From an uncultured Collinsella sp. (GTDB lineage Bacteria > Actinomycetota > Coriobacteriia > Coriobacteriales > Coriobacteriaceae), in contig CATZRJ010000003.1 in NCBI GenBank assembly GCA_958423535.1, forward strand, positions 15,075 through 79,074: 64,000 nt of DNA. The letters run 5' to 3'. Shown here piece by piece: positions 17,848 to 27,083 of the stretch. The position numbers and the translations under genes are program-made. The notes below the pieces were generated by a model. The model worked only from the letters and a program-made list of their open reading frames with translations, was not told where the DNA came from and made no database searches. Each line of letters opens with the position of its first letter. The first letter of the stretch is position 1.

Positions 17848-18146
17848 AGACATCCTCCGATGGGGAAGCGAATCGTGTTTTAGCTATCGTCATTATAGGT
17901 ATTATCGCGATTTCATTTGAGCCCTTGGGGCTTGTTGAAATGGGGTCGGGATTCGCATAAGATCGAAGCAGATGGCACCCGTTGCCGCGGGTTAGCCAAC
18001 TCCGAAACACGTTTATGGCGTGAGAAGTGGTCGTCTTCGCATTGCGCGGGAGCGGCTATTTTTTGAGTGTAAGATTAGATAGTTAGACAAACATCTAAAT
18101 ATCGAGTATAGTGTGCGCGTCATGAGAGATGATGAGAGGAGGTCTT
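17848..18146. other. Divergent intergenic region tcdA/sdpR
   Basis: No gene is supported. It contains the tcdA promoter side and the sdpRI promoter/operator described separately. The stretch 17960-18060 shows nothing recognisable. Confidence 0.5.
18083..18112 (+). promoter_or_regulatory. sdpRI promoter with overlapping operator
   Basis: TAGACA (18084-18089), 17 bases, TATAGT (18107-18112). An inverted repeat TTAGA-N6-TCTAA (18083-18098) overlaps the -35, as expected for autorepression by an ArsR-type protein. Confidence 0.65.
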
Positions 18147-18425
18147 ATGCCGGGAGAGGGTTTTAAGGCGCTTGCCGATCCAACGCGACGGCGCATTTTG
18201 GAGTTGCTGCGCGAGGGCAATTGCACGGCGGGGGAGCTTGCCGAGCATTTCGATATCAGTAAGCCGTCGCTAAGCCATCACTTGGCGACGCTCAAAAACG
18301 CCGGGTTGGTGACCGACGAGCGCCATGGCCAAAACATCGTTTACAGCTTAAACACCACCGTCATGCAGGACTTGATCGGTTGGTTTATGGGCTTTACAAA
18401 CACGGAAGGTGATAAGGATGAATAA
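18147..18425 (+). CDS. sdpR: ArsR-family autorepressor, SdpR-like
   Basis: A 92-residue winged-helix protein: FKALADPTRRRILELLREGNC, TAGELAEHFDISKPSLSHHLATL and an H-x-x-G-Q-N-I-V-Y-S wing. No metal-binding Cys pair, in keeping with SdpR rather than ArsR metal sensors. AGGAGG is five bases from ATG 18147. The gene overlaps the SdpI gene by eight bases (ATGAATAA). In Bacillus, SdpI binds SdpR at the membrane to relieve repression when the toxin SdpC is present. Confidence 0.85.
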   Translation: MPGEGFKALADPTRRRILELLREGNCTAGELAEHFDISKPSLSHHLATLKNAGLVTDERHGQNIVYSLNTTVMQDLIGWFMGFTNTEGDKDE

Positions 18426-19122
18426 CGAAAACAAGGGCATTCACCCCACGGGGGTATCGTCGCGCGTGTGGATTGCGCTGGTCGCTCTGTGCGTCGCCAA
18501 TGTCGTAGCGCACCTCATGGTGATGCCGAGCTTGCCTGCGCAGATTCCCACGCACTGGGGCGCGAACGGCGCCGTCGACGGTTGGGGTCCTAGCTGGATG
18601 GCCTCCGCGCTCGGCGTGCTGCCTTTGGCGCTTCTCGCAATGTTCTGCGTGGTGCCGCGCATCGACCCCAAAGGTGAGGCATATCGAACCTCGGGCAAGT
18701 TCTACCAGGGCTTCGTAATCGCCTTCACCTTGTTCATGTGCGCCATAAGCTGGCTGGGAGAGCTTACAGTCTGGGGCGTGGTGCCGGCGGTCGGTTCGGT
18801 TAACGTGCTGATTTCCGGTGTTGTCGGTTTGCTGTTCATCGGCGTAGGCAACTACTTGCCGCGTGTGAAGCAGAACTATACGCTCGGTATCAAGACACCC
18901 TGGGCGCTTGCCGATCCCGAGAACTGGCGCCGTACGCAGCGTTTTGGCGGCGCCTGCTTTATGGTGCTGGGTATTGGCCTGATTGTGATGGGCGTGGCAG
19001 GCAGCGTGCTTTCGAGTGAAGTCGTCGCCGCGGTGATTGCGGTTCTGGCGTTTGGTTTGGTTGGAGCCGTCTACGTCTACTCGTATCTGTTGTGGCGCAA
19101 ATCGCAGCGAGCCGTTCGTTAA
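18418..19122 (+). CDS. sdpI: SdpI-family immunity/signal membrane protein
   Basis: A 234-residue polytopic membrane protein. The N-terminal DUF1648 block includes HLMVMPSLPAQIPTHWGANGAVDGWG (quoted as HWGANGAVDGW), followed by further helices, and the SdpI domain includes GNYLPRVKQNYTLGIKTPWAL. About six membrane segments. The overlap with sdpR indicates translational coupling and a two-protein sensing unit. No SdpABC toxin genes are seen nearby, so it may respond to foreign peptides or envelope stress. Confidence 0.85.
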   Translation: MNNENKGIHPTGVSSRVWIALVALCVANVVAHLMVMPSLPAQIPTHWGANGAVDGWGPSWMASALGVLPLALLAMFCVVPRIDPKGEAYRTSGKFYQGFVIAFTLFMCAISWLGELTVWGVVPAVGSVNVLISGVVGLLFIGVGNYLPRVKQNYTLGIKTPWALADPENWRRTQRFGGACFMVLGIGLIVMGVAGSVLSSEVVAAVIAVLAFGLVGAVYVYSYLLWRKSQRAVR

Positions 19123-19195
19123 GGTTGCGGAAAACTAGCGTACGCAGTTCATAGTATGTTCCGGGGGACTTTTCCCAGGTAGTATTAGGGGGTGT

Positions 19196-19215
19196 GGGCA
19201 ACCATGCCCCTTTTT
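19196..19215 (+). terminator. Terminator after sdpI
   Basis: GGGCA/TGCCC stem with ACCA loop followed by CTTTTT. Confidence 0.65.
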
Positions 19216-19306
19216 CGTTACGTTTCAGAGCTGATTTCCTCATTTCGTTTCTACTAAAGCGAAACAAGAATAGGGAAACAGCAGGTAGAAAGGATAAAAC
19301 AGGCAA

Positions 19307-20986
19307 ATGGCAGAGTTTATCTACCAGATGTATCAGGCTCGTAAGGCCCATGGCGACAAGGTGATCCTTGACGACGTGACCCTGAGCTTCTACCCCGGCG
19401 CCAAGATCGGCGTCGTGGGCCCCAACGGTATGGGCAAGTCGACCCTGCTCAAGATCATGGCCGGCATCGAGGAGGTCTCCAACGGCGATGCCAGGCTCAC
19501 CCCCGGCTACACCGTGGGTATCCTGCAGCAGGAGCCGCCGCTCGACGACGACAAGACCGTTATCGAGAACGTGCGCATGGCGTTTGGCGATATGATCGCC
19601 AAGGTCGATCGCTTCAATAAGATCGGCGAGGAGATGTGCGACCCGGACTGCGACATGGACGCCCTCATGGCCGAGATGGGAAAGCTCCAGGACGAGATCG
19701 ACGCCGCCGACGGCTGGGATATCGATTCCAAGCTCGGCCAGGCCATGGACGCCCTGCAGCTGCCCGATTCCGACATGCCGGTCAACGTACTTTCCGGCGG
19801 CGAGCGCCGCCGCGTGGCCCTGTGCAAGCTGCTGCTCGAGGCTCCCGACCTGCTGCTGCTCGACGAGCCCACGAACCACCTGGACGCCGAGTCGATCCTG
19901 TGGCTCGAGCACTTCCTGCACAACTACCAGGGCGCGGTGCTTGCCGTTACGCACGACCGCTACTTCTTGGATAACGTTGCCGAGTGGATCTGCGAGGTCG
20001 ACCGTGGCCACCTTTATCCCTACAAGGGCAACTACTCAACGTATCTGGAGACCAAGGCCGCGCGTATCGAGGCTCAGGGCAACCGTGACGCCAAGCTCGC
20101 CAAGCGCATGGAGGCCGAGCTCGAGTGGGTACGCAGCTCGCCCAAGGCTCGCCAGGCAAAGAACAAGGCCCGTCTGGCTCGCTACGAGGAGATGGAGGCC
20201 GAGGCCCGCGCAAGCCAGAAGCTCGACTGGACCGACATCCGCATCCCTGTGGGCCCGCGTTTGGGCAACAAGGTGCTCGAAGCCCATCATCTGCACAAGG
20301 AGTTCGATGGCCGCGTGCTCATCGATGACCTTTCGTTCACCCTGCCGCGCAACGGCATCGTGGGCGTGATCGGTCCCAACGGCGTGGGCAAGACCACACT
20401 GTTCAAGGCGATTGTGGGTCTGGAGCCGCTGACTTCGGGTGAGCTCGAGGTGGGCGAGACCGTCAAGATCTCTTACGTCGACCAGAACCGTTCCGGCATC
20501 GACCCCGACAAGAACCTATGGGAGGTCGTCTCGGACGGCCTGGACCACATGATGGTCGGCGAGACCGAGGTTCCGAGCCGCGCTTATGTGGCGAGCTTTG
20601 GCTTTAAGGGCCAGGACCAGCAGAAGCGCGCTGGCGTGCTTTCCGGTGGCGAGCGCAACCGTCTGAACCTGGCGCTCACGCTCAAGCAGGGCGGCAACCT
20701 GTTGCTCCTCGACGAGCCCACGAACGACCTCGACGTCGAGACGCTGTCCTCGCTCGAAGCGGCGCTGCTCGAGTTCCCGGGCTGCTCGGTGGTCATTAGC
20801 CACGATCGTATGTTCCTGGACCGCGTCGCCACGCACATTCTGGCGTGGGAGGGCACCGACGAGAATCCGGGCAACTGGTATTGGTTCGAGGGCAATTTCG
20901 AGGCCTATCAGGCCAACCGTATCGAGCGCCTGGGCGAGGACGCAGCCCAGCCGCATCGTATTCATCGCAAGCTGACGCGCGATTAG
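19307..20986 (+). CDS. ettA: ABC-F translation factor EttA
   Basis: A 559-residue soluble protein with two ABC domains and no membrane part. Walker A motifs GPNGMGKST (about 40) and GPNGVGKTT (about 357); signatures LSGGERRR and LSGGERNR; Walker B LLLDEPTNHLD and LLLDEPTNDLD. The inter-domain linker (P-site tRNA interaction motif) spans about 245-320 and the short arm expected of EttA lies in domain 1 at about 95-135. EttA binds the ribosomal E site and gates the first elongation step by ATP/ADP ratio. Length matches EttA orthologues. Confidence 0.92.
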   Translation: MAEFIYQMYQARKAHGDKVILDDVTLSFYPGAKIGVVGPNGMGKSTLLKIMAGIEEVSNGDARLTPGYTVGILQQEPPLDDDKTVIENVRMAFGDMIAKVDRFNKIGEEMCDPDCDMDALMAEMGKLQDEIDAADGWDIDSKLGQAMDALQLPDSDMPVNVLSGGERRRVALCKLLLEAPDLLLLDEPTNHLDAESILWLEHFLHNYQGAVLAVTHDRYFLDNVAEWICEVDRGHLYPYKGNYSTYLETKAARIEAQGNRDAKLAKRMEAELEWVRSSPKARQAKNKARLARYEEMEAEARASQKLDWTDIRIPVGPRLGNKVLEAHHLHKEFDGRVLIDDLSFTLPRNGIVGVIGPNGVGKTTLFKAIVGLEPLTSGELEVGETVKISYVDQNRSGIDPDKNLWEVVSDGLDHMMVGETEVPSRAYVASFGFKGQDQQKRAGVLSGGERNRLNLALTLKQGGNLLLLDEPTNDLDVETLSSLEAALLEFPGCSVVISHDRMFLDRVATHILAWEGTDENPGNWYWFEGNFEAYQANRIERLGEDAAQPHRIHRKLTRD

Positions 20987-21009
20987 TCGAGCTCAGGTGA
21001 CCTAACGAG

Positions 21010-21046
21010 AAAGGGACGATAACCTTGAGGGCTATCGTCCCTTTTT
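21010..21046. terminator. Bidirectional terminator between ettA and the 428-residue gene
   Basis: AAAGGGACGATA pairs perfectly with TATCGTCCCTTT; T and A runs flank both sides of this convergent gap. Confidence 0.85.
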
Positions 21047-21047
21047 G

Positions 21048-22334
21048 TTACTTGGTAGAAGGCTCGACTTTATCGATGGTCCAGGCGGCTCCGAGACCGC
21101 CGGTGGTGTTGCGGCGGATGCGCACGGCAACCTCGCGGCGCTCGCCGGCCTGCGTGTAGTGCAGGGGGAAGCTCGCGCGGTTTCGCGCGGCCTCGATGGT
21201 ACCGCGCTCGCGGGCGATCCAGTAGTACTCGCCGACGATGCCGAGCGTGTCGGCGCCGTAGGGGAGATAGGTCGACAGCTGGTGCAGAAGCGGGCCGGGG
21301 CAGAAGACCTCGGTTGCGAAATCGACGGGGAAGTCCTCGGGGATAGCGGGCGCTGCAGGTGCGGGGGCTGGGGCCGCTGCGGGTACCGAAGCCGGTGCCG
21401 GTGCGGGAATTTGGTCGCAAGCAGCGGCGGGCACGGACTCGATGACGGGTGCGGGCTCCGGCGTCGCTTCCGGCCTGGTCGTGGAATCTGCGGGCTTCAC
21501 GGTGACGGGCGCGTCTGCAGCTGCATTTTCAACCTCAACCTGCGCCGCGTTCTCGTCCTCGACGCTCGACTTTGCCTCGATGGGCGTGGACGCCATGGTG
21601 GTGATGCCGGCGTTGGCGTTCTCGGGATCATAGACGACCGTGAGCGAGATGGCTGGCTTCGGCGTCTCGGGCTCCGGCGTCGACTCGATAGCGTCTTGAT
21701 CGTCGAGCCGATCGTCCTCAGCCTCGCCGCCAAAGACATCGCTGTTTTGGAACGCAGGCGTCTCGGATTGGTTAGCGGCTTCTTCGGTTGTCGACTTGGG
21801 AGCCTCGTTGAGCTCCGCAGTGGCTTCCTGCTCGGATATGACTTTGGGATCGGCCGTGGCGGCGATTTCGGTTTCGGCTTCTGCCGTTGCTTCAACAGCG
21901 ACTTCAACCGCTGCCTCGGGCTCCGGAGCGACTTCGGCCACGGGCTCGGGACGCTTAACGTGCTTGGGGCGCACAGCCTTCAGGTCCTTCTCGCCGCGCT
22001 TTTTCTTTTTGTAGGACTGCTTGGCGCCCTTGGTTGCCTTGGGTTTGTCCTCGCCCTTGGCAAGGGCAGTATCCCAGGCCTCGTTGGCGATGACGGTGGC
22101 ATACAGGCGACCGCCCTTAAAGACGGTCAGCTTAATGCAGTCGTCGAGCTCCTCGAGCAGCTCGCGCGTGGACTCAAAGCCCAGGTCATAAGCGACCATG
22201 TCACCAGCAGCAAGTGCCTCCTCGACCTGCGTCATAAACGTTTGCTTGCCGCACCCAATCGCGTCGCGCAGCAGGCGATACAGATAGATGTGGTTGCCCA
22301 GCGAAAGCGTGGGCCTAACTATTGTCTTGCTCAT
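21048..22334 (-). CDS. Hypothetical protein: winged-helix-like N-terminus, long Pro/Ala/Glu linker
   Basis: A 428-residue protein in three parts. Residues 1-95 are compact: QVEEALAAGDMVAYDLGFES, then TRELLEELDDCIKLTVFKGG and RLYATV, a pattern resembling OST-HTH/LOTUS winged helices. Residues 96-345 are a Lys-rich then Glu/Pro/Ala-rich disordered linker. Residues 346-428 (HQLSTYLPYGADTLGIVGEY onward) form a second small domain. ATG 22334 has AGAGGAG upstream. I do not recognise the family; binding of RNA or DNA is an inference from the N-terminal pattern. Confidence 0.65.
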   Translation of the reverse strand: MSKTIVRPTLSLGNHIYLYRLLRDAIGCGKQTFMTQVEEALAAGDMVAYDLGFESTRELLEELDDCIKLTVFKGGRLYATVIANEAWDTALAKGEDKPKATKGAKQSYKKKKRGEKDLKAVRPKHVKRPEPVAEVAPEPEAAVEVAVEATAEAETEIAATADPKVISEQEATAELNEAPKSTTEEAANQSETPAFQNSDVFGGEAEDDRLDDQDAIESTPEPETPKPAISLTVVYDPENANAGITTMASTPIEAKSSVEDENAAQVEVENAAADAPVTVKPADSTTRPEATPEPAPVIESVPAAACDQIPAPAPASVPAAAPAPAPAAPAIPEDFPVDFATEVFCPGPLLHQLSTYLPYGADTLGIVGEYYWIARERGTIEAARNRASFPLHYTQAGERREVAVRIRRNTTGGLGAAWTIDKVEPSTK

Positions 22335-22472
22335 GGCAAATCTCCTCTTTACACACCAAAGCATCTTACCATCGCGCGGGGCTTGCCATCTCGTCGCCCA
22401 AGGCAAACGGGCGCGACCGTTGCCGGTTCGCGCCCGTTATACAGGTCGGTTATCTATGAGGGGCAAACGTGC

Positions 22473-23417
22473 TTAGTTGCCCGATGCCGTGCCTTGGCTC
22501 GAGCTGTCAGATGCCGTGCCGGACGCGGTTCCGCTCGAGCTGTCGGTGTTGTTATTGTCGGTGGAACTCGTGCCCGATGTATTGCCGCTCGTCTGGTCAC
22601 CCGTGCTCGGCTGAGAGCCGTCAGTCGTTTGGCTTGAGTCGGTCGTGCCGGATTGCGTGCCGCCGCTGTTCGCAGAGGAATCAGCGCTTTGCGACTGATC
22701 AGGGGTGTTCGAGGACGAGTCGGTGGATGTGGAGGTGCCCTGCGAGTCGTCCTGCTGGTTTTGCGATTGACCGGTGCTATCCGCGTCGTGCTCGGTCGTG
22801 CGCGACGACAGAATCGGCTCGGGGCGCTCGCCCAGACCCTCGCCGGCAGTGGTGATAAGGATGGCACCGGTGCAGGCGATGACCGCGACGATGGCGATGG
22901 CGATCGAGAAGATGATGACCTTCTTTTGCGTCTGGCTGCGCTCTGCCGCCGCCTTGGCGCGCAGACTGTTGGGGGCGACGCGCGCCGTGGTCGCGCGCCC
23001 CGCAATCTGGCGCATCTCCTGCGTAGTCGCAGCGCCGCCCAGGTGCTCCTCGGTATTAAATTCAACGGGCTCATAGGCGCCGGCGGGGTAGTCGACGTCG
23101 GCGTGTGTGCCTTTGAGGGCTTTGGCGCTGGCAGAGATAAAGTGGCGGTAGACCTGCGAGGACACAACGGTGATGACCGAGCTCACGGCGGCGCCGATCA
23201 CCGATCCGGCGATACCGATCTTGGAAGCAAGCGCGACGCTCGTGGCGGCTGCTGCGGCGCCGGCGATGATCTGAGGAATGGAAATGTCATCGAACAGGCC
23301 CTTTTTGGGCGCGATGGCCATGGTCTGTCCAATGGAATGGTTTTCGTGAACGCCGTTGTTGAGCGCGGCCGGTGTCATGACGCGCGTGCGCGGCGCGTCG
23401 GTGTACTTGGTTGTCAT
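22473..23417 (-). CDS. Membrane protein with Ser/Thr/Gln-rich C-terminal tail
   Basis: A 314-residue protein. Residues about 45-95 hold a hydrophobic segment rich in Ala/Val/Ser (ISIPQIIAGAAAAATSVAL and onward); a clear membrane helix VIIFSIAIAIVAVIACTGAIL lies near 175-195; the remaining 115 residues are almost entirely Ser, Thr, Gly, Asp, Asn and Gln. The tail is low-complexity and probably extracytoplasmic. ATG 23417 is preceded by GGGAGGG; a longer reading begins in non-coding-like sequence. Function unknown; related surface-exposed proteins with variable tails are common in this lineage. Confidence 0.65.
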   Translation of the reverse strand: MTTKYTDAPRTRVMTPAALNNGVHENHSIGQTMAIAPKKGLFDDISIPQIIAGAAAAATSVALASKIGIAGSVIGAAVSSVITVVSSQVYRHFISASAKALKGTHADVDYPAGAYEPVEFNTEEHLGGAATTQEMRQIAGRATTARVAPNSLRAKAAAERSQTQKKVIIFSIAIAIVAVIACTGAILITTAGEGLGERPEPILSSRTTEHDADSTGQSQNQQDDSQGTSTSTDSSSNTPDQSQSADSSANSGGTQSGTTDSSQTTDGSQPSTGDQTSGNTSGTSSTDNNNTDSSSGTASGTASDSSSQGTASGN

Positions 23418-23620
23418 ACGGGGCCCTCCCGGTGTAAATCTGCTTCGTTTCATGCAGCCATCAGGGTACCCACCAGATGTGAATCGTACGTGACATTTAA
23501 CAGATACCATCAACTCATCAATAGCTCACCAAGTTGGTGGGATGCGGTTACACCCGGCGGTTGAACTACAATAGGGCTTGCTAATTGTTGTGAATGGCGT
23601 TTACGCACGGGAGCATTCTT

Positions 23621-25600
23621 ATGAATCTTCACCTTTCTCAGTCTGATGGCTTTTTGCGCGTGGCGGCGGCCTCGCCCAAGATTCGCGTGGCCGATGTCGA
23701 GGGCAATGCCGAGGTTGCACTGACGGCTGTTCGCGAGGCTACCGAGCGCGGCGTTCGCGCGCTGGTGCTGCCCGAGCTTAACCTGACCGGCTATACCGCG
23801 GCCGACCTGTTCCATAATCGCACGCTGCTGCATGCCTGCGAGGCTGCTCTGGTACGTATCCTCGATGAAACCCGCGAGCTGCCGATTGTCTTTACCATCG
23901 GTCTTCCCGTGGCGGTGGCCGAGAACATCTACAACTGCGCCGCCGTGTGCTGTGCGGGTGAGCTTTTGGGTCTTACGGCCAAGAAGTATCTGCCCAACTA
24001 TGGCGAGTTCTATGAGCGCCGTTGGTTTGCTCCGGCGCCTGCGGATCCTGTGTGGGTCGAGTTTGCCGGTCAGGGTCCGGTTCCGCTGGGTTCGGGGCTT
24101 GTCTACCGCTGCTGTGATGAAGGTGCCGAGGATATGGTGCTGGGCGTTGAGGTCTGCGAGGACCTGTGGGTGCCGGCGCCCCCTTCGACCGAGATGGCGC
24201 TTGCCGGTGCGACGGTGATCCTCAACCCGTCGGCCTCGGACGAGATTATCGGTAAGGCAGACTATCGCCGCAGCCTCATCTCCAATCAGAGCGCGCGCCT
24301 GTACTGTGCCTATGCCTATGCAGATGCGAGCGAGGGTGAGTCCACGACCGACATGGTCTTTGCGGGCGAGAACCTCGTCTACGAAAACGGCTCCAAGCTC
24401 GCCGCGACTAAGCTGCTTACCTGCGACATGGCCATCGCCGACGTTGATCTTGACCGCCTGGTTGCCGAGCGCCGTCGCTCGACGACGTGGACGCGCGCGG
24501 ACGATGCGCCGGAGGTTACGATCGTTGAATTTTCGTTTGAGGGCGTGCCGGCAGATGAACCTGTCCTGCGCGATGCGTTCAACATCGACCGTGTCTTCCC
24601 CCGTGCGCCCTTTGTGCCGGCCGACCATGGCGACCTGGCCGAGCGTTGCGAGACCATCCTCGACCTGCAGACCGCCGGCCTCAAGACCCGCCTTGCCCAT
24701 ACGGGCACCAAGGCGGCTGTCATTGGTCTTTCAGGCGGCCTTGATTCTACACTCGCACTGCTCGTGACGGTTCGCGCCTTCGATGCACTGGGACTGCCGC
24801 GCACCGGTATCACGGCCGTGTCCATGCCCGGCTTTGGCACGACGCATCGCACCAAGTCGAATGCCGAGTCGCTCGCTCGCGACCTTGGCGTGAGCTTCCG
24901 CGAGGTTTCGATCCACTCGGCTGTGGAGCAGCACTTCAAGGACATTGAGCACGATCCGGCCGTGCAGGACGTGACCTACGAGAACAGCCAGGCGCGCGAG
25001 CGTACGCAGATTCTGATGGATCTGGCCAACCAGGCTGGCGGTTTTGTCATTGGCACGGGCGATCTGTCGGAGCTGGCGCTCGGCTGGGCTACCTATAACG
25101 GCGACCACATGAGCATGTACGCCGTCAACGCGAGCGTGCCCAAGACGCTTGTGCGCCATCTGGTGCGTTATGCCGCCGATGTCTTTGGCGGACGCATTGC
25201 CGAGGTCCTGCTCGATATCCTCGATACGCCGGTGTCCCCCGAGCTTCTGCCGCCCACGGGCGACGGCGAGATTGCGCAGAAGACCGAAGATTTGGTGGGC
25301 CCGTACGAGCTGCACGACTACTTCCTCTATTACCTGCTGCGTTTTGGCTTTGAGCCCGGCAAGATCTACCGCATGGCGCTCAAGAGCTTCGAGGGCGTCT
25401 ACGACGCCAAGACCGTCCACACGTGGCTGCGTACGTTCTACCGTCGCTTCTTTGCCCAGCAGTTTAAGCGCAGCTGCCTGCCCGATGGTCCCAAGGTGGG
25501 CTCGGTGACGCTCAGCCCGCGCGGCGATTGGCGTATGCCGAGTGACGCCAGCTCGCGTCTGTGGCTTGCGCAGATCGACGCGCTCAATGCAATTGACTAA
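23621..25600 (+). CDS. nadE: Glutamine-dependent NAD+ synthetase
   Basis: A 659-residue two-domain enzyme. The N-terminal nitrilase-like glutaminase has Glu in VLPELNLTGY, Lys in KKYLPNYGEFYE and nucleophile Cys in VEVCEDLWVP. The C-terminal synthetase has the ATP-pyrophosphatase loop GLSGGLDSTLAL (about 375) and TGDLSELALGW. It amidates deamido-NAD to NAD with glutamine nitrogen. ATG 23621 follows GGGAG. A terminator lies in the gap before the aminotransferase. Confidence 0.93.
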   Translation: MNLHLSQSDGFLRVAAASPKIRVADVEGNAEVALTAVREATERGVRALVLPELNLTGYTAADLFHNRTLLHACEAALVRILDETRELPIVFTIGLPVAVAENIYNCAAVCCAGELLGLTAKKYLPNYGEFYERRWFAPAPADPVWVEFAGQGPVPLGSGLVYRCCDEGAEDMVLGVEVCEDLWVPAPPSTEMALAGATVILNPSASDEIIGKADYRRSLISNQSARLYCAYAYADASEGESTTDMVFAGENLVYENGSKLAATKLLTCDMAIADVDLDRLVAERRRSTTWTRADDAPEVTIVEFSFEGVPADEPVLRDAFNIDRVFPRAPFVPADHGDLAERCETILDLQTAGLKTRLAHTGTKAAVIGLSGGLDSTLALLVTVRAFDALGLPRTGITAVSMPGFGTTHRTKSNAESLARDLGVSFREVSIHSAVEQHFKDIEHDPAVQDVTYENSQARERTQILMDLANQAGGFVIGTGDLSELALGWATYNGDHMSMYAVNASVPKTLVRHLVRYAADVFGGRIAEVLLDILDTPVSPELLPPTGDGEIAQKTEDLVGPYELHDYFLYYLLRFGFEPGKIYRMALKSFEGVYDAKTVHTWLRTFYRRFFAQQFKRSCLPDGPKVGSVTLSPRGDWRMPSDASSRLWLAQIDALNAID

Positions 25601-25668
25601 GGTTGGCTAAATTGAACCAATACGGGGTTTGCAAGCGTTACACTTTTGCAATCTGATGGCCCGTATCG

Positions 25669-25700
25669 CGCGGCTCTCTTGTCGGAGCGCCGCGTTTTTT
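25669..25700 (+). terminator. Terminator after nadE
   Basis: CGCGGC/GCCGCG stem ending in six T. Confidence 0.75.
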
Positions 25701-25718
25701 ATATCGAAAGGTGGCACC

Positions 25719-26882
25719 ATGCAGGCATCGCAGCGTCTCGACCGCTTTGGCGCGGAGGTCTTCGCCTCGCTCAACAACAAACTTCTCGCGCTGAAGGCTC
25801 AGGGCAAGACCATTTACAACATGAGCGTGGGCACGCCCGACTTTAAGCCGTACGACCATGTGGTCGAGGCGCTCACGCAGGCAGCCCAAGATCCCGAGAT
25901 GTGGAAGTACGCCCTGCGCGACCTGCCCGAACTCAAGCAGGCCGTGTGCGATTACTATGAGCGTCGCTTTGGCGTTTCGGGCATTACGCCGTCCATGGTG
26001 CAGTCGTGCAACGGCACGCAGGAGGGCGTGGGCCATTTGGGCCTGGCCCTGCTCGATCCGGGTGACACCATCCTGGTTCCCGATCCGTGCTACCCGGTCT
26101 TTGAGGCGGGTGCGAAGATCGCCGATGCCAAGCTCGAGTACTATCCGTTGGTTGCCGAGCACAATTATCTGCCCTATGTGGCGGGCATCGATCCCGAGGT
26201 TGCCGATCGTGCCAAGTATATGATCGTGTCGCTGCCCGCGAACCCGGTCGGCTCGGTGGGCACGCCCGAGGTCTACGAGGAGATCATCGCTTTCGCCCGC
26301 GAGCACGACCTGCTCATCGTCCATGACAACGCATACTCCGACATCGTGTTCGACGGCGAGCCGGGCGGAAGCTTTTTGCAGTATCCCGGCGCGCTCGAGG
26401 TGGGCGTGGAGTTCTTCTCGCTCTCCAAGTCGTTTAACGTCACCGGTGCGCGTATCGGCTTTTTGGTCGGCCGCGAGGACGTGGTCTCAGCCTTTGCCAA
26501 GCTGCGCGGCCAGATTGACTTTGGCATGTTCTTCCCGATCCAGAAGGCCGCAATCGCGTGCTTGAACGGTCCGCGCGATGAGGTCGAGGCGCAGCGTCTG
26601 AAGTACCAGGAGCGCCGCGATGCCTTGTGCGACGGTCTTGAGGACCTGGGCTGGGAGCGTCCCAACGCGCATGGCTCTATGTTTGTGTGGGCCAAGCTTC
26701 CCGGTGGTCGCACCGATTCCATGGCGTTTTGCGAGGAGCTCATGGAGAAGGCCGGCGTTGTGGTGACGCCGGGCGCGAGCTTTGGTCCTTCGGGTGAGGG
26801 GCACGTGCGCATGGCGCTGGTCCTGCCGCCCGATCAGATTGCCTTGGCTGTCGAGGCCATTCGCGAGGCGGGCCTGTATTAG
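25719..26882 (+). CDS. PLP-dependent aminotransferase class I/II
   Basis: A 387-residue fold-type I aminotransferase. The cofactor lysine is in FFSLSKSFNVTGARIGF (about 240), preceded by SLPANPVGSV and VHDNAYSDIVFDG. The start ATG 25719 has GAAAGGTGG. Closest known groups are LL-diaminopimelate and alanine/aspartate aminotransferases. Because the window encodes an acetylase-type DapH and an M20 deacetylase but no dedicated DAP aminotransferase in the dap cluster, this could supply the N-acetyl-DAP transamination step; that link is inference, as the genes are about 4 kb apart. Confidence 0.8.
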   Translation: MQASQRLDRFGAEVFASLNNKLLALKAQGKTIYNMSVGTPDFKPYDHVVEALTQAAQDPEMWKYALRDLPELKQAVCDYYERRFGVSGITPSMVQSCNGTQEGVGHLGLALLDPGDTILVPDPCYPVFEAGAKIADAKLEYYPLVAEHNYLPYVAGIDPEVADRAKYMIVSLPANPVGSVGTPEVYEEIIAFAREHDLLIVHDNAYSDIVFDGEPGGSFLQYPGALEVGVEFFSLSKSFNVTGARIGFLVGREDVVSAFAKLRGQIDFGMFFPIQKAAIACLNGPRDEVEAQRLKYQERRDALCDGLEDLGWERPNAHGSMFVWAKLPGGRTDSMAFCEELMEKAGVVVTPGASFGPSGEGHVRMALVLPPDQIALAVEAIREAGLY

Positions 26883-27026
26883 AAAGGTATTTCGGCTCGT
26901 CAATAGCTCGAAACCGATTTCGTGCAGTTATTTTACGAATCCTGCAAACAATTTCGGTAAACGGTCGATTTTTGGCTGCGAATAGGAGCATAATCAAAGT
27001 CCCGATTGGATGTATTGGGATTACGG

Positions 27027-27060
27027 CAAGCCGCTCGGGTCGTTCCCGGGCGGCTTGTTT
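27027..27060 (+). terminator. Hairpin upstream of ldh (terminator or attenuator)
   Basis: CAAGCCGC and GCGGCTTG pair, with an inner CGGG/CCCG helix, followed by TTT. It lies 24 bases before the ldh start, so it either ends upstream transcription or attenuates ldh. Confidence 0.6.
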
Positions 27061-27083
27061 GTGGAGAGAGATGGGAGTTTCTA

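Noticed and set aside
21045..22637. 530-codon plus-strand frame opposite the 428-residue hypothetical
   Set aside because: Gly/Arg/Leu-rich shadow product; the minus frame has the ribosome site and plausible domains.
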